DNA of 63,221 nt from Intoshia linei (taxonomy: Eukaryota > Orthonectida > Rhopaluridae), in NCBI GenBank assembly GCA_001642005.1, contig LWCA01000066.1, forward strand, positions 1 to 63,221, read 5' to 3'. The position numbers and the translations under genes are program-made. Below the pieces are notes generated by a model. That model worked only from the letters and a program-made list of their open reading frames with translations, was not told the DNA's origin and made no database searches. Shown piece by piece: positions 1-19,676 of the stretch. Position 1 is the first letter of the stretch. Each line of letters opens with the position of its first letter.

Positions 1-469
1 AGAATAATTGATAATAATGAATCTAGCATTTTTAACCAATATTTTATTATTTACATTATTATTATTAATTTATTTTTTTGCTAGAATTGAAAGTTCGGAT
101 ATTAAATTAATTTTATATCTAGTCATTTCCAAGTAGACTCAATAATTTTAATTAGCCGCGAAAACTAGTCAAAATATGACTAAAACAATTAGAGTGATCT
201 AACACATAATTTAATACATAATTAGCGGAATTGAAAATTTTTCTGATGATTAAACTAATTTCTAACTCATGAATTGAATCGACCTTCATTACACAACGAA
301 CATTAATAATCGTTGTCATAAAAAATCACATGAACTTTACTCATACGATACAATTTTAAATGTCAAATCCGAATTATAAAAACATTCATAATATTTAACG
401 GGAAAGTTGAATTTGTGGGATATAAATTCGTTTCAAACCAGAGGCTATTTTATACATTGAATAATTTAC
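1..469. other. Imp downstream region, no exon recognised
   Basis: This stretch lies downstream of the last Imp exon I can place (470-586 on the minus strand). It should hold the rest of the second KH domain and the C-terminal KH domains, or introns between them. I found no reading frame with a second G-x-x-G loop here, so the remaining exons may lie left of the window. The sequence is plain AT-rich DNA. Confidence 0.4.
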
Positions 470-1971
470 TTTGAAATAAATATCTGAGAATTTGATTCAT
501 CGCGAATTTTATTAACAAATCTTCCTTGTTTTCCGATTATCATACCACAAAAACAATCTTCAGCTAGCATACAGAGGGTCATATCACTAAAATAAAATTT
601 ACATTAAAAAAAAATAAAAACCCTTCGAAATCCTCTTCAACTGTTGCATTAAGGATTTGGAAACATGCCGATTCACATTCTTTACATTCACCATAAATTG
701 AAACCAACTAAAAATTTATTCATAATAACTACAGTAAAATTTTGAATAATGACAACATTTTCCATTAAAGTTAAAATCACCGAATCCACCAATCAAAGTA
801 AAATCTCAATTAGACAAACAAGATAGGAAAAGTATGGCATTTGCAAGTAATGCAGCAAATTTAAACAATAAGTCAGAGGTGGGGAAAGTGCGGCCTTAAG
901 GCCGCATGCTACCTTCTGAACAATTTTTCATACATTATATTAATTTTTGGTAAAATGGGATATTTCTGAATAATATTGATAAAAGCGGTTTTTTTTCCTT
1001 AAAGGTTGGTCAAATTAGGTTTTTTCTTTTTGGAGCGGCTAACAGTATTTTTGATCTAAAATTTTTCTAAAATGGGATTTTTTCATATCATTTTACTAAA
1101 TTGAATAAAATTTGCTAAAAATTTATCATTCACCCAATCATCCAAAATTTTCGTATTCTTCTCTAATAAAATTATTTACCCCTTGGGGTGAACCGTCACC
1201 CCATAAGAAGAACGGCTGTATTTGATTAAATTAATTATTAAATATCACAAGGCAGTAATATTGCTAAAAGGCGATATGTAGACAAAATGAGTTTGGAAAC
1301 CCTGTACTACCGTCAGGCACAGTCCAATTTTCTAATTATTCAAAAATTTTGATTCAAAATCAACGGTCCGTACCACTCTATTTTTTTATTTGATTACGAT
1401 CCGTACATCATGAGTCATGACTAGTATTCTCTCCCATTTTCAATAAATTATACAATAAAAACAAACATAAATTAGTTTCAAGTTAATTATTTTATAATAA
1501 TAATTTCTAACTCACCGCGCCCATACCCTCCGTCAAGACTAAAAAAATATTCAGTCCACACGTACCGTGCTCACATACAAACTACCGACAATTCTATATA
1601 AAGAAATATCCGCAATAATTGCTAACGAAAAATAATACATTATGGAAAACGTCAAAATTGAATAATTACAATTTTACCTTTTTAGAGTAAAATATATTTT
1701 CCTTGGAATCAATGCTAATTTTAGCACCAGAATCTTGGGTAATGGTTTTAATTCTTGCACCACCTTTTCCATAAATGGCACCAATAAATTCAACTGGAAC
1801 CAGAATACGTAAAGGCATTCCCTTGTAATTATAATATCTATTTTGATAATTTCCATGTTTCTTGCGCCCTTGAGGTCTTTCTTTCTTTTTGTTATCAGGA
1901 TTGGAATTATCATCGTCAATTATATTATCCGTCGTAGTGGCAACATTATCGTAAATTTGACCGTTTTCCAT
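470..1971 (-). CDS. Imp/IGF2BP-type KH-domain RNA-binding protein, N-terminal part
   Basis: IGF2BP/Imp proteins bind mRNA through KH domains and control localisation, stability and translation in the cytoplasm. Three minus-strand exons join in phase: 1678-1971, 622-707 and 470-586. Exon 1 starts with ATG at 1971, runs through a short Asp/Asn/Lys-rich N-terminus and enters the first KH domain (PLRILVPVEFIGAIYGKGG, with the G-K-G-G loop). Exon 2 finishes that domain (SIYGECKECESACFQIL, the helix of Imp KH1). Exon 3 opens the next KH domain with the loop GMIIGKQG. No RRM precedes the first KH domain, as in insect Imp and unlike vertebrate IGF2BP1-3. Splice phases are 0 and 2 and both junctions are GT-AG. 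The intron at 708-1677 holds a hAT-like fragment. The C-terminal KH domains are not seen. Start is head to head with COQ7, 1.25 kb away. Confidence 0.82.
874..1100. mobile_element. hAT-like element fragment in Imp intron
   Basis: Begins CAGAGGTGGGGAAAGTGCGG, a typical hAT-type end, followed by a perfect 16-bp palindrome (890-905) and by the 'ggtaaaatggg' tract seen in many dispersed copies here. A second copy of the same end starts at 10513 inside a PCYT2 intron. No opposite end or target duplication was found, so the right boundary is approximate. Confidence 0.5.
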
Positions 1972-3217
1972 ATTTCTAATAAAAAATTATAAAAATAATG
2001 ACGCAAATAAATTTTTTTTACATTTTATTCGATTTATATAAATTGGAATTTAATCTTTTTTTTATCTTTGCTAAACAAATTCAATAAATTAGTATCAAAG
2101 TGATAAGAAAACAAAATTTATAAAATTAAACATACACTTTGTTTCAGTTTTTTTTAAATTTTGTTGGTTAAAATTTGTAGAGTAGTTTGGGCTAGCCATT
2201 TATCACTCAACTTATTTAAATAAATAAAGATGTCTAGTTTCTAGGAAATTTAGTTAAAATTTTCAAAAAATTTAATAAAATTGTCATCATTTTGAAAATT
2301 GTAAATTGTGTTTAAAGTTTAATTTAACAATGTTTAATACGTTTACTTGTTTATCCTTTTTGAAATAGGTAATATTCAAAACTTGGATCTTTTTTAATAA
2401 ATTATATTTATCAATTTGAATGACACTAATTTTGAGAATAGTGTATATTTCTCGCTAGAAATGAATAACAATATTTATGGCGGTTTTCATGACAATGATA
2501 TTAATCGATTATATTTAATCCATAGAATCGTTGACGTATTAAATTTTTATTCATAATTATTTTTGCTATGGATGCTTATAAATTTAATTTTAATGTTTTA
2601 TCAAAATTTTACTTTATTGTGCGTTTTTTGTAATTTAAGTTTTAGTTTGAGCGTTTTTATGTTTAGTAATAAATTTGACAGCCAACTATTTTCTCTGAAA
2701 AGTGTTTCTATTTTTTATAAATCTAAGAATGTACAATTCAAAGTTTAATTACAATTGTACTACAAATTGTCAATTTTTTTGCAACTTGATTTTACTGACG
2801 GGGGACAAAGCTATTGCATTATCCCAAAAAAAGTTTTTCAGGAAACAGTTCATATGTAGTCTTTTCCAGTTAACCCATTTCCGTTTAAAATTTAGATTTG
2901 GATTATATTTTTAAAATTTTGCAAAGTGGTATAGTTTATTTTAAATTCTTTTTAAATTTAAAATATTTGATAACGATTGTAGTATCGTCACAGATACTAA
3001 CTAAACTTATCTTATTTAACTATAAATATAAACGAGCTATCACTCAAGAATCTTTCGAATAATGTATTTAACTTGTAAATAGTATATAACTTATTTTAGC
3101 TTAATTAATAAATAAATGTATTTACTACAACGATAACTATTTATACAGTACACATAGGTTTTATCATTTCTTTGTTTATACAGTGAAACATTTAATTAAA
3201 ACTTTATTTCATAAAAA
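1972..3217. promoter_or_regulatory. Shared upstream region of Imp and COQ7
   Basis: Divergent interval between the Imp start (1971, minus) and the COQ7 start (3218, plus). It must contain both promoters. I see AT-rich sequence only. The short open frames at 2563-2748 and 2702-2914 have no family resemblance and look like chance. Confidence 0.4.
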
Positions 3218-6200
3218 ATGTTTTTAAACAGTATAAGAGGCATATCGATTAATGCAGTTTGTAATGTATTAAAGAATGAACCAAAAATTTTGAACGAAAA
3301 ATTTGTAAAATTACAACAAATTCTCGATAAAATGATTCGAGTAGACCACGCTGGAGAAACTGCCGCTGTACAGATATATAAAGGGCAATTAATGTTTAGT
3401 AGAAAAAATATGGATAAAACTATTGAAGTAATTTTAATTTTTACAAAAAAAATAGGTATATGATGTTAAATTTATTTTTTTAACTCAATAAGTACTTTAA
3501 AAAAAGTTATCCAGCAATTTCAAAAATATTCAGTGTTATCAGTTATGATGCGAATATAAATACTCAAAACAATCTGTATTGTACGTGGGAACATTTTTCA
3601 TACATGAAAAATTTATTAAGATTAATTAGAATTAAATTCAAAACATGATGATAATTATTTTAATTACAATTTTTTTGTTTTAATACCTTTTCCTTTACAT
3701 ATATGGGTAATTTAGCACATGAAGAAACAGGAAGATGATCATTTGTTAATTCTAAATTATTTGGCTGACAAGCATAGGATTCGACTCAGTGCTTTGCTTC
3801 CTTTGTGGAAAATTGCTGGTTTAACCTTAGGTAGTTAGTAGGGCAATTTATTTATGACCAAAAATTCATTTATTATAGTAAAATAGAATATATTTATCAA
3901 TATTCGTTTTTAAAAAATTTCTTTCATCGGATAATAAATTCTTCAACATCGAAAATAATCTTTCAATACTTGATAATGAGCCTTAACAATTCAATAGCTG
4001 AGAATAAGTTTTTGGTTATAGGCTCTTATATACCATATTCTTTATTGTTGACATTGATATTGACATTCTCTATTGTTATCATTTTTTATGAGCCTGTTTT
4101 CAATATATGTATTTATTGGACATTCATCTGTTCCAAATGTAATAGAGTCTATCAAATGTAATGCTTTTTCGATCGTCATGCACTCGCTCTCGAGTTGTTT
4201 AATTATAATTATTGATGGATATTTCTCATAGTTCATGCTTATATATAAAAGAGGTTCTCGCCGGTTTGGTTGATTTATAATTAACTAACTTATAGTTAAT
4301 TAATATTAAAATAACGCACTTGAAACATAAATTGTTGATTTAAGTGATATAATTTGGTACATTTGACATTTAAACAAAGGAAATCAATGAAAATAAACAT
4401 TTTTTTAAATTATGACTTTATTAATATTATTATGACAATTAAGAAAAAAATATAATATTTATGACTTTTTAAAAATCGATATACCCCATTAAATGTGTTT
4501 ATTATAGTTCCCTCATACATTTCTAACAATTTTTTATTATTAAAAATAAAAATTATTTTCATGACATAATTCGCCCTAGTAATTACATACATATTATATG
4601 AACAAATTATCGTACCTAACAAATCTTCTTACCTTTAAGTATTTTTGTAATTTGTGACTTGTGAAATTAGTAAATGAAATAAATCCCGTGATAGCATTAA
4701 TTTTGAAAATGAGAAAGATTTTTGGTGTAATAGGGTTCCCAGGGCGGATCCAAGAGGCTAGTTAATGGGGTGCAATTTCAATATCAAGAAAATATTTTTA
4801 GGGCGTTTCTTTTAATATCATGGCGTCTAGTTTGATTTTAAAGTGTCTCTTTTAATTACATTTAAAGGTTTTATACAATAGTTTCCAAATTTTTATTTTT
4901 TCGCAAAAATAAAAAAAATGATGAACACAAAAAAAAAGAGAAATTAATTTTGTTCATTAAATTATCCTAAATCAATTAGGTTCAGTCTTCTTGGATGAAT
5001 TATTGCAAATTCATTAACCAAACTTTCATTATCAAAATTATAGTCATAGTGGCAATTCATGAGGGCCACTCCACATAACAAAAGGCATAGTCACATAATC
5101 AATTGTTCGTGTAATGTTATGCGCCATCTATATTCTTTTAATAAATTAAAACCTTTTTCAGTTATTTTACAAAGCATAATTAAAATTTAAATATTAAATG
5201 TTAACACCTCCTTGAATCCGCCTCTGGTTTTATAGCTTTAACACAAAATGAGCAAAAAATATCACTAAGATTTCACTTTTATTTTCTCTACTTATTTTTT
5301 GTGTGTAGAAAATTTAACATTTTGTGTAATTCTTTCTAGAGAATGAAAGAAACGTACATAAATTGATAAATTTGAAATAATAATAATAAATCACTGGGTT
5401 CCATCATTTTAAAATGTTGAAGTATTTGACGACGTCAAATTGACGTAGTGTAGATTAATGAACTATAGTATTCTACAATACGGTACAAATCATCACTTAA
5501 AGTTCATTCTCTTTTTCGGGTTAAATGTAGATAAATGCTGTTATTTTGGTAATTTTATAGTTCGTGTTGATGAGCTATTTGAATATCAGCATTATGCATT
5601 AATTAGTTTTAATTAGGAGCAACTTCTGCAATAATTGGAAGAGAAGCTGCAATGGCTTGTACTGAAGCTGTTGAAGATACTATAGGACAACACTATAATG
5701 AGTAATATATTATGTTTTTTTCATTTTACATTTACTATGTATCATGGTGTTCCGATGATTAAAAGAGTTTTTTCAAAAAGTATTTTTGAGTATATGAAAT
5801 AGTAGATCACCGTTTTGCAATTTAGCTGGACGACCTAAGTCTGGTAAAGTGATTGAGGTGAGTCAAAACTTTAAAGTCTGTCATTTTGGATTAAGCTATA
5901 TTACATCTAAAGAGATTACAACGTATAGATTACCCCAAAATACCAAATATTTGTGTAATTTTAGTTTATAGTCAATTGCGAGAATTAATTGATATGAATC
6001 CAGACGATAAAGAATTTGTTAATGTAAATTATATTTGGCTTGTATTTATCGTGTCAGTATTTTAGATGGTTTGTCAGTAGAAATATTGAATTGTTAGTTG
6101 ATATAATGGATTGTCAGTGTTTTAGGTGTCAGTATAAATAATTGATTGTCAGTACTTTAAATATACTGTCAGTATTTAAATTGAATGTTCTGTATAAAAT

Positions 6201-6701
6201 GAAACTGACAAAAAACGCTTTTGTAAAATATTCTATTTCTCATAAAAAAATATTGTCTGGTGTAAACACCATAGAATATTCCTAATTTTTTTGTAATATG
6301 GTATCTTAATATTTCAGTTTTAACTTGGGTCTGTAGTGGATGATATATTATTTCAAAAACTAGATTTTTAATTTTTATACTGACACTCCAAAATCATCGA
6401 ACTTACAATTCAATTTTATTACTGACAATACAGAAAAGTTTTTATTAAAAACTGTCAGTAATTTAATTAAATACTTCCCATTATATTTTAGCATGCCAAT
6501 AACTTTCATCATTTAGATATTGAGTCAATTACGAGATGAAGAATTGGAACATAAATCGACAGCCATTGAACAAGATTCTGATCAAGTAATTTTAAATAAA
6601 ACTTGTAAAATAATATTAATTAGGCACCTTGCTACAACATTTACAAATCAATAGTTCAAATGGGATGTAAAGTTGCAATTAAAATTGCTGAAAAAATTTA
6701 A
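3218..6701 (+). CDS. COQ7: COQ7, demethoxyubiquinone hydroxylase
   Basis: COQ7 is the mitochondrial di-iron enzyme that hydroxylates demethoxyubiquinone in ubiquinone synthesis. Six exons join in phase to a 202-aa protein (human 217): 3218-3427, 3716-3830, 5617-5701, 5972-6023, 6517-6585, 6624-6701. Iron ligands are all present: Glu in [17 protein letters not shown], the E-x-x-H of QEDDH, Glu in [13 protein letters not shown], and the second E-x-x-H in RDEELEH. The C-terminus ([18 protein letters not shown]) is typical. The start at 3218 is the only ATG ahead of the conserved block and leaves a 39-residue leader with basic residues, compatible with mitochondrial import. The last intron is only 38 nt. 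Intron 5 (6024-6516) carries a GTCAGT-rich element. Confidence 0.95.
3831..5616. other. COQ7 intron 2, gene-free
   Basis: A 1.8-kb intron between the exon ending in the GLTL codons and the exon starting [10 protein letters not shown]. The open frames at 3970-4161, 4042-4236 and 4410-4622 resemble nothing and have no splice logic. I see no clear element ends. Confidence 0.5.
6051..6386. mobile_element. Small inverted-repeat element rich in GTCAGT, in COQ7 intron 5
   Basis: Left end GTGTCAGTATTTTA and right end ATACTGACAC are inverted copies. About eight GTCAGT/ACTGAC words lie between them or at the ends, with further copies near 6420 and 6462. No target duplication is clear. It looks like a short non-autonomous DNA element or an inverted-repeat satellite; class unknown. 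Confidence 0.55.
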
Positions 6702-7041
6702 TTTGATTTATTTATTAATATTTAAATATTCAATTTCCTTTTTTTGTTTTTTCTTATTTCGTTCCTTAAATTCTAATCTAAATTTAATAAATTGATATTT
6801 TTATCTCAAAACAAAATACAAGGCTCTTCACTTGAAATTTTAAACACAATTAAAATACACAAAATAGTTATGATATTCAAGAATATAATTTTGAAAAAGG
6901 GTGGATTTTATAAAAATGACAAAAATCTATACGGTTAAGTTCAGCACTTTCTGATAGATTTATTAGAAATTTACGTAAAGTTTTAGTTTTTTAGAAATAA
7001 TTTACTAAGATGAATATGAGTTATTGTAAAATATTTTATTA

Positions 7042-15226
<8,185 letters not shown>

Positions 15227-15228
<2 letters not shown>

Positions 15229-15553
15229 GAAAAAAGAGCAATATAAAAGTGATTTTGATATAGTACGTAATACTTAGCAAATACACATACAATAATGAAA
15301 TTTAGATTAATATTAAACAGTATGTGGAGAAAAATACAAATGCTCGAGGTTAGCAATCATGATCTCCATAGAATATATTAAAAGTTGAACACGAAATTTA
15401 GTGACTTCAGATGCTGTTAGAGGTGTTTGTGAATATTTGCAGGTGTTTGTGAACGAAGCTGTGGAAAGATCAATATTGAACAGTAATTCAGACACAATAG
15501 AAGAAGTAGATTTAAAAAATGTACTATTACAATTAATGTTAGATTTCAACTAG
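15227..15553 (+). CDS. CENPX: CENP-X / MHF2 histone-fold protein
   Basis: CENP-X pairs with CENP-S in the kinetochore CENP-T-W-S-X complex and in the Fanconi-anaemia MHF complex that binds DNA and FANCM. Three exons, 15227-15262, 15306-15348 and 15402-15553, join in phase (0, 1) to a 76-aa protein; human CENP-X is 81 aa. The alignment runs end to end: short basic start, VTSDAVRGVCEYLQVFVNEA (human VSGDALQLMVELLKVFVVEA), then EEVDLKNVLLQLMLDFN at the C-terminus (human VDQLEKVLPQLLLDF). Introns are 43 and 53 nt. The 78-aa open frame on the opposite strand (15313-15549) is a shadow. Its stop is 87 bp from the convergent end of BuGZ. Confidence 0.9.
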
Positions 15554-15640
15554 TAAACTTATAAACTAGATTTTCATATTTTATCCACTTTTGACGTCGA
15601 GTATGCATTGAACAATTCCTTAGTGTTTTCTAGAAATATG

Positions 15641-18600
15641 CTAATAAAATAAACAATATTCATTACCTTGATCATCTGATCCATTAGTAGTGGGTGGTAT
15701 TGCTTCCTCAGTAGATGGTGATGATATGGCATTCTTAAAATTCCCACATATTGGTGTTACAGTATTGAAAGGATGTGTTTGATATTCGTAATTATAAGTG
15801 GGCATACTTCTGTAATCCATTGCCGGCTTTTGAATAGAATTCGGCAAGCCTGCTTCTCCAAGCATTAAATTGGGTGGATGATTTAAGTTAGTTGGAGGAA
15901 AATTGACATTTGAACCTGGTATACAATTTTGTGTTATTCCAGTGGGCGTATTTACATTTATACTTTGTACAGTTGGTACACTAGGTAAGTTTATTGGATT
16001 CATGTTCATGTAATTAATTGGAGGTGGCACAGATAAATTCGGAGTTCTAAAAAATTTACAATGAACAAAGTCACACCAGTTTGACTAAATTTTGAATAAA
16101 AATTACATTTGCGAAATCGGAACAACCATACTTTTGCTCATATACTTTTTATAAGGATGCAATTCTTCTAAAAATGTAAAATAAAAATTGCAAATACATG
16201 TCAAAATTATTTAAATGTAAAAGAATTTAAAATATACAAAATTTATAATTAAAAAAATAAGCTAACTTGTACAAAATTGACGAATTTTTTATCAGGTCGA
16301 TCATCCTTTTAATGTTAAAAATATATATGAATAAATTTTTTCAAACCTTCAGAAAACTTTAATCCCAGTTTTTGTTCTTGTCTTTTAATCAAGTCTTCAG
16401 CTGGTATTCCATTAGAACCAGAAATTTCTATATTTATATTATCGTATGCAGCGTGAGAATTCTGGATATGTGAAATTATTTCTCCGTGTACCTATTAAAT
16501 GTATGTACAATTCAAAATAAATAATTAACTTATATGAGAAACCCTCGTTAAACTCAATAAATCATAAATTCATTAATTCTAAAATATATCTATTAAGGAT
16601 ACTTGGAGGATTATCATTGTATTTACTTGGAATGTGATAAATATAAATTTCATTATGGCCTAAAAAACACCGCGTCTTTAGCTTTTTGTTTTTTAAATTT
16701 TTTCTAATATTCGGATAGGCATGACACTACTTATTCTGATTAAAAAATCAAAATATTCTAGCACACATCAGTTACATTTTGCAGCTTTTTTATAAAATTA
16801 TATAATTTAAAAAAACATGAATTTATTGGAATTGGATAAAATTTTTAATATAATTTAATACAATAATGTAATATAATTTGTATTACAAGTTAGCTCCGTC
16901 GAAGGTTTAAAATGTATCTTGATAAATTTAAATGTAGTTAAAAAAAAGTACTAATTTAAGACTCAAATTTTTTAGCATTAAATTCGTACAAAAAATGTAA
17001 TATAGTTAACCTAAATTAGAGATTATAAACCTTTTTTAGAACATATCCCAGTTAGTTATTCTATTTGTGTACCCGGTATTATAAATAAATTTTTACTAAC
17101 GTAATACAAAAATTTCTCCATTTTTTTTCGTTGCCTCAAAATTTATCTGTGGACCCCTTGAGAACCACTGGTCTATACTATAGACTTTATAGGTAACCCG
17201 AAAAAGTTGATTTTACGTGTAATGTAAGTAGTGCATCCAGAAAATTTTTATTTTATATAGTTTGTCGATGTTGCCTTAAAATTAGAGTTAATTAATTAAT
17301 AACAAAAGCTTCAGTCAGTTTGTGGAAATTTTGTTGGACAGTGTTATAAGAGTAAAAAAAATTAATGAATTATCATGACACATCAAAAATATACCCGGTG
17401 AATTAGATGAAATATAAAAAATGACAATCCGAGGACTAAGTTTGACAATAGGTGATTAAGGAATGTGGGTTGACCCTTGAAGTAATTAGCAAAAAAGCTA
17501 AATTTGAGTTTATTTTCATATTTATAAAAATGTAGTTTTTTAATTCTTGATACAAGTGATTTTTATGTAAATATATTTTTTTTATAAAAAAATCCATCTT
17601 AAAATTTGTTTCAAATCTATAAAAATGATTTGTAAAAGTAAAAATATGTCAATTCTTATTTATATACTTACTTGTATATAAAGTAATTTAGTTAAAAATG
17701 TATGTCTGTTTGTTCCTGTATATTTACGAAAGTAAGAGGTATCTAGTTTTAAAAATTCCAATTTTTAAAAGTTTTTCAAGAGTGTTGTTATATCGCAAAT
17801 TTGATTTTTAAAAATTGATCCCTTCAAGGTCAAAACCCAACTATTCTTTTTTTTTTTAAATTCAAACCTGCCATAGAATTATAAAAGAAACACAGTCTGA
17901 TAAAGATTTTAAATTCATCAACATTATTATAATTTTCAATTTCAAACTCATATAATTGTCTACTACATAAATTCTAAGATTATTTTTAAATTCATAAGCA
18001 TTTTATAAATGCCAACCTCAAAAAAGATAATTTTTACGATCCATTGTTTATAGAAAACAGTCCTATAATTTAAAAAAAAATGATTCATTTTTCTGTAAAT
18101 ATATTTTATTCTTATAAAACACGAAAACATCAATCTTAAAATTTGTTTAAAATCTAAAAATGATTTGTAAAAGTACAAGTACGTTAGGAAAATTTTATCA
18201 ATGAAAAATGATAAGAATGGAATGAACATCGATAAAATACAAATTAAACGAGGTAGAATTGAATTTAAAAATGCAATGTGAACACAATGATGTAAAATCG
18301 GATTTTTGAAAAGAATATCGGTGTAAGTCAATTTTTCCATGAAAGCTTAAAATGATATTTTTGATTAAATTTTATTAGTGGTGGAATTTTTGAAATAGTA
18401 AATATTATAATATAATCATATTTTCATAGTAATAACAAACATAAATCAAATACATGTATGTCTCAATTTTTTTTTGGAAATCCCGGGAAATCTCAAAATC
18501 CCCGAAAATTTTGTCCCGGTACAATCACTACACAAGACACTCAAACATAGCTAACACATTCGATAGTAACATTCCATTAAATAAAGTTATATTTTAATTT

Positions 18601-19004
18601 TTATATGTGATATTTAAAATCGCAAGCGTCTCCGAAAAATGTTATCTAATTTAAATGTTTTTTTGTATTGCCATTTTTAATTAATTACTCAACTTTTTCC
18701 GATCTAGCACTTAATTTTTAAATTTTTGTCACACACCTAAAGTACGTAATTTAAAAATAAAATAAAAATTTTAAGATAATTTGTTAAAAATTACCTCTAG
18801 GCAATGAATCACCAACCCTGGACCAGAAAACAACTTTCGTCCACAAAGAACACATTTAAAATGCTTTGTACGTTGATGATGTATTAAAACTTTTTCATCA
18901 TCAAAATCTCTTCTACAGTACCTAAAATTTATATAATTTATAAAATTGCTTTTTTTAAATTACCAGCACCAAGGCTTTAATACTTTTGGTCTTTTTCTAC
19001 CCAT
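15641..19004 (-). CDS. ZNF207: BuGZ / ZNF207, zinc-finger mitotic checkpoint protein
   Basis: BuGZ binds microtubules and Bub3 and promotes spindle assembly and chromosome alignment. Five exons, 18964-19004, 18795-18921, 16347-16491, 16107-16167 and 15667/15641-16046, join in phase. The N-termin us is diagnostic: MGRKRPKVLKPWCWYCRRDF with C-x2-C, then the first C2H2 finger (C-x2-C...H-x-x-H-x-x-x-KHF), then the second (CVLCGRKLFSGPGLVIHC...H). The third exon gives INIEISGSNGIPAEDLIKRQ, the conserved block after the fingers. The last exon is Pro/Asn/Thr-rich and low-complexity, as in BuGZ of other animals. I do not see a clear GLEBS (Bub3-binding) motif; the segment SSPSTEEAIPP is the nearest acidic patch. 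The reading frame runs to TAA at 15641. Total length about 250 aa, shorter than human (about 480). Confidence 0.9.
16492..18794. other. BuGZ intron 2, repeat-filled
   Basis: 2.3-kb intron. Near 17172 it has a hAT-type end, inverted ('...ttgagaaccactgg'). From about 17520 to 17890 it has a family-B tract with 'tgtctgtttgttcctgtat', 'tccaatttttaaaagtttttc' and 'ggtcaaaacccaa', a second B-like tract up to about 18180, and then 'tttttgaaaagaatatcggt' of family C. The 125-aa open frame at 17963-18340 (minus) is repeat sequence, not a gene. Confidence 0.5.
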
Positions 19005-19676
19005 AGTTCTTTATATAATTTCTTGATTTGAATGGAAAAAAATTAATTTTGCTCAATAATCAATTTTACGATAAAACCAATAAAGTTTTGTTTAATTTTA
19101 ACAACGGTAGTTAACTTTTTATACAAATATATGCAACTTTGTTTTTATTGTCGACAAGTTGTCACTGACAATGAGAATATGTTGAATATTTTGTAGCCAC
19201 CGTTGCAAGAAAATAAAATACAAGTTTAGCAAGTTGTATTTATTTGCCTAGATAAATCATCAAATTCATTAATCGTGAAACATTCTCATTTTTGAGTTCA
19301 TTGAAAATTTTATTTGGTTACGATGCGTGAGTTAATGTTAATCTTCATGAAAAATATCTTTTTACTAATAAAAACGGTATACAAAAACACGAAATGCCCA
19401 TAAAAAAAATGTTTTGAATATCTGACAATAAAAAAATTAATGTTAATCCAAGGTGAAATGGTAAATATTTTGTTTTCAAATTTCTGTTGGCGTACAAGTG
19501 CGTTGAGATCAGCGGTTGAGAAACACTGGTTAAACATAGATAACACTTTTTTAAATGTACATGATTATTTCTGATTAAATGATATGTGAACTTAACATTG
19601 CGATTGCATGAGTAGCTTTGAACCAAAGTTTATTTTATTTAATTAAAATTCTAATTTCTATAAAAGTAACATTAAA
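19005..19676. promoter_or_regulatory. Shared upstream region of BuGZ and the LOTUS-Tudor gene
   Basis: 672 bp between divergent ATGs. Around 19510-19534 it carries an inverted hAT-type end ('gcggttgagaaacactggt'), so part of the shared promoter is transposon-derived. The open frames 19310-19546 and 19345-19626 (minus) are within this and have no homology I recognise. Confidence 0.45.

Noticed and set aside
5825-5858. Possible extra COQ7 exon ('ctggacgacctaagtctg')
   Set aside because: The flanking exons 5617-5701 and 5972-6023 already join in phase (AAT GA/T CAA) and restore the family alignment.
15313-15549. 78-aa minus-strand open frame
   Set aside because: It is the antisense shadow of CENPX exons 2-3, which match a known family from end to end.
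17963-18340. 125-aa minus-strand open frame in the BuGZ intron
   Set aside because: Lies across family B and C repeat sequence, has random-looking Phe/Ile/Lys composition and no splice context.
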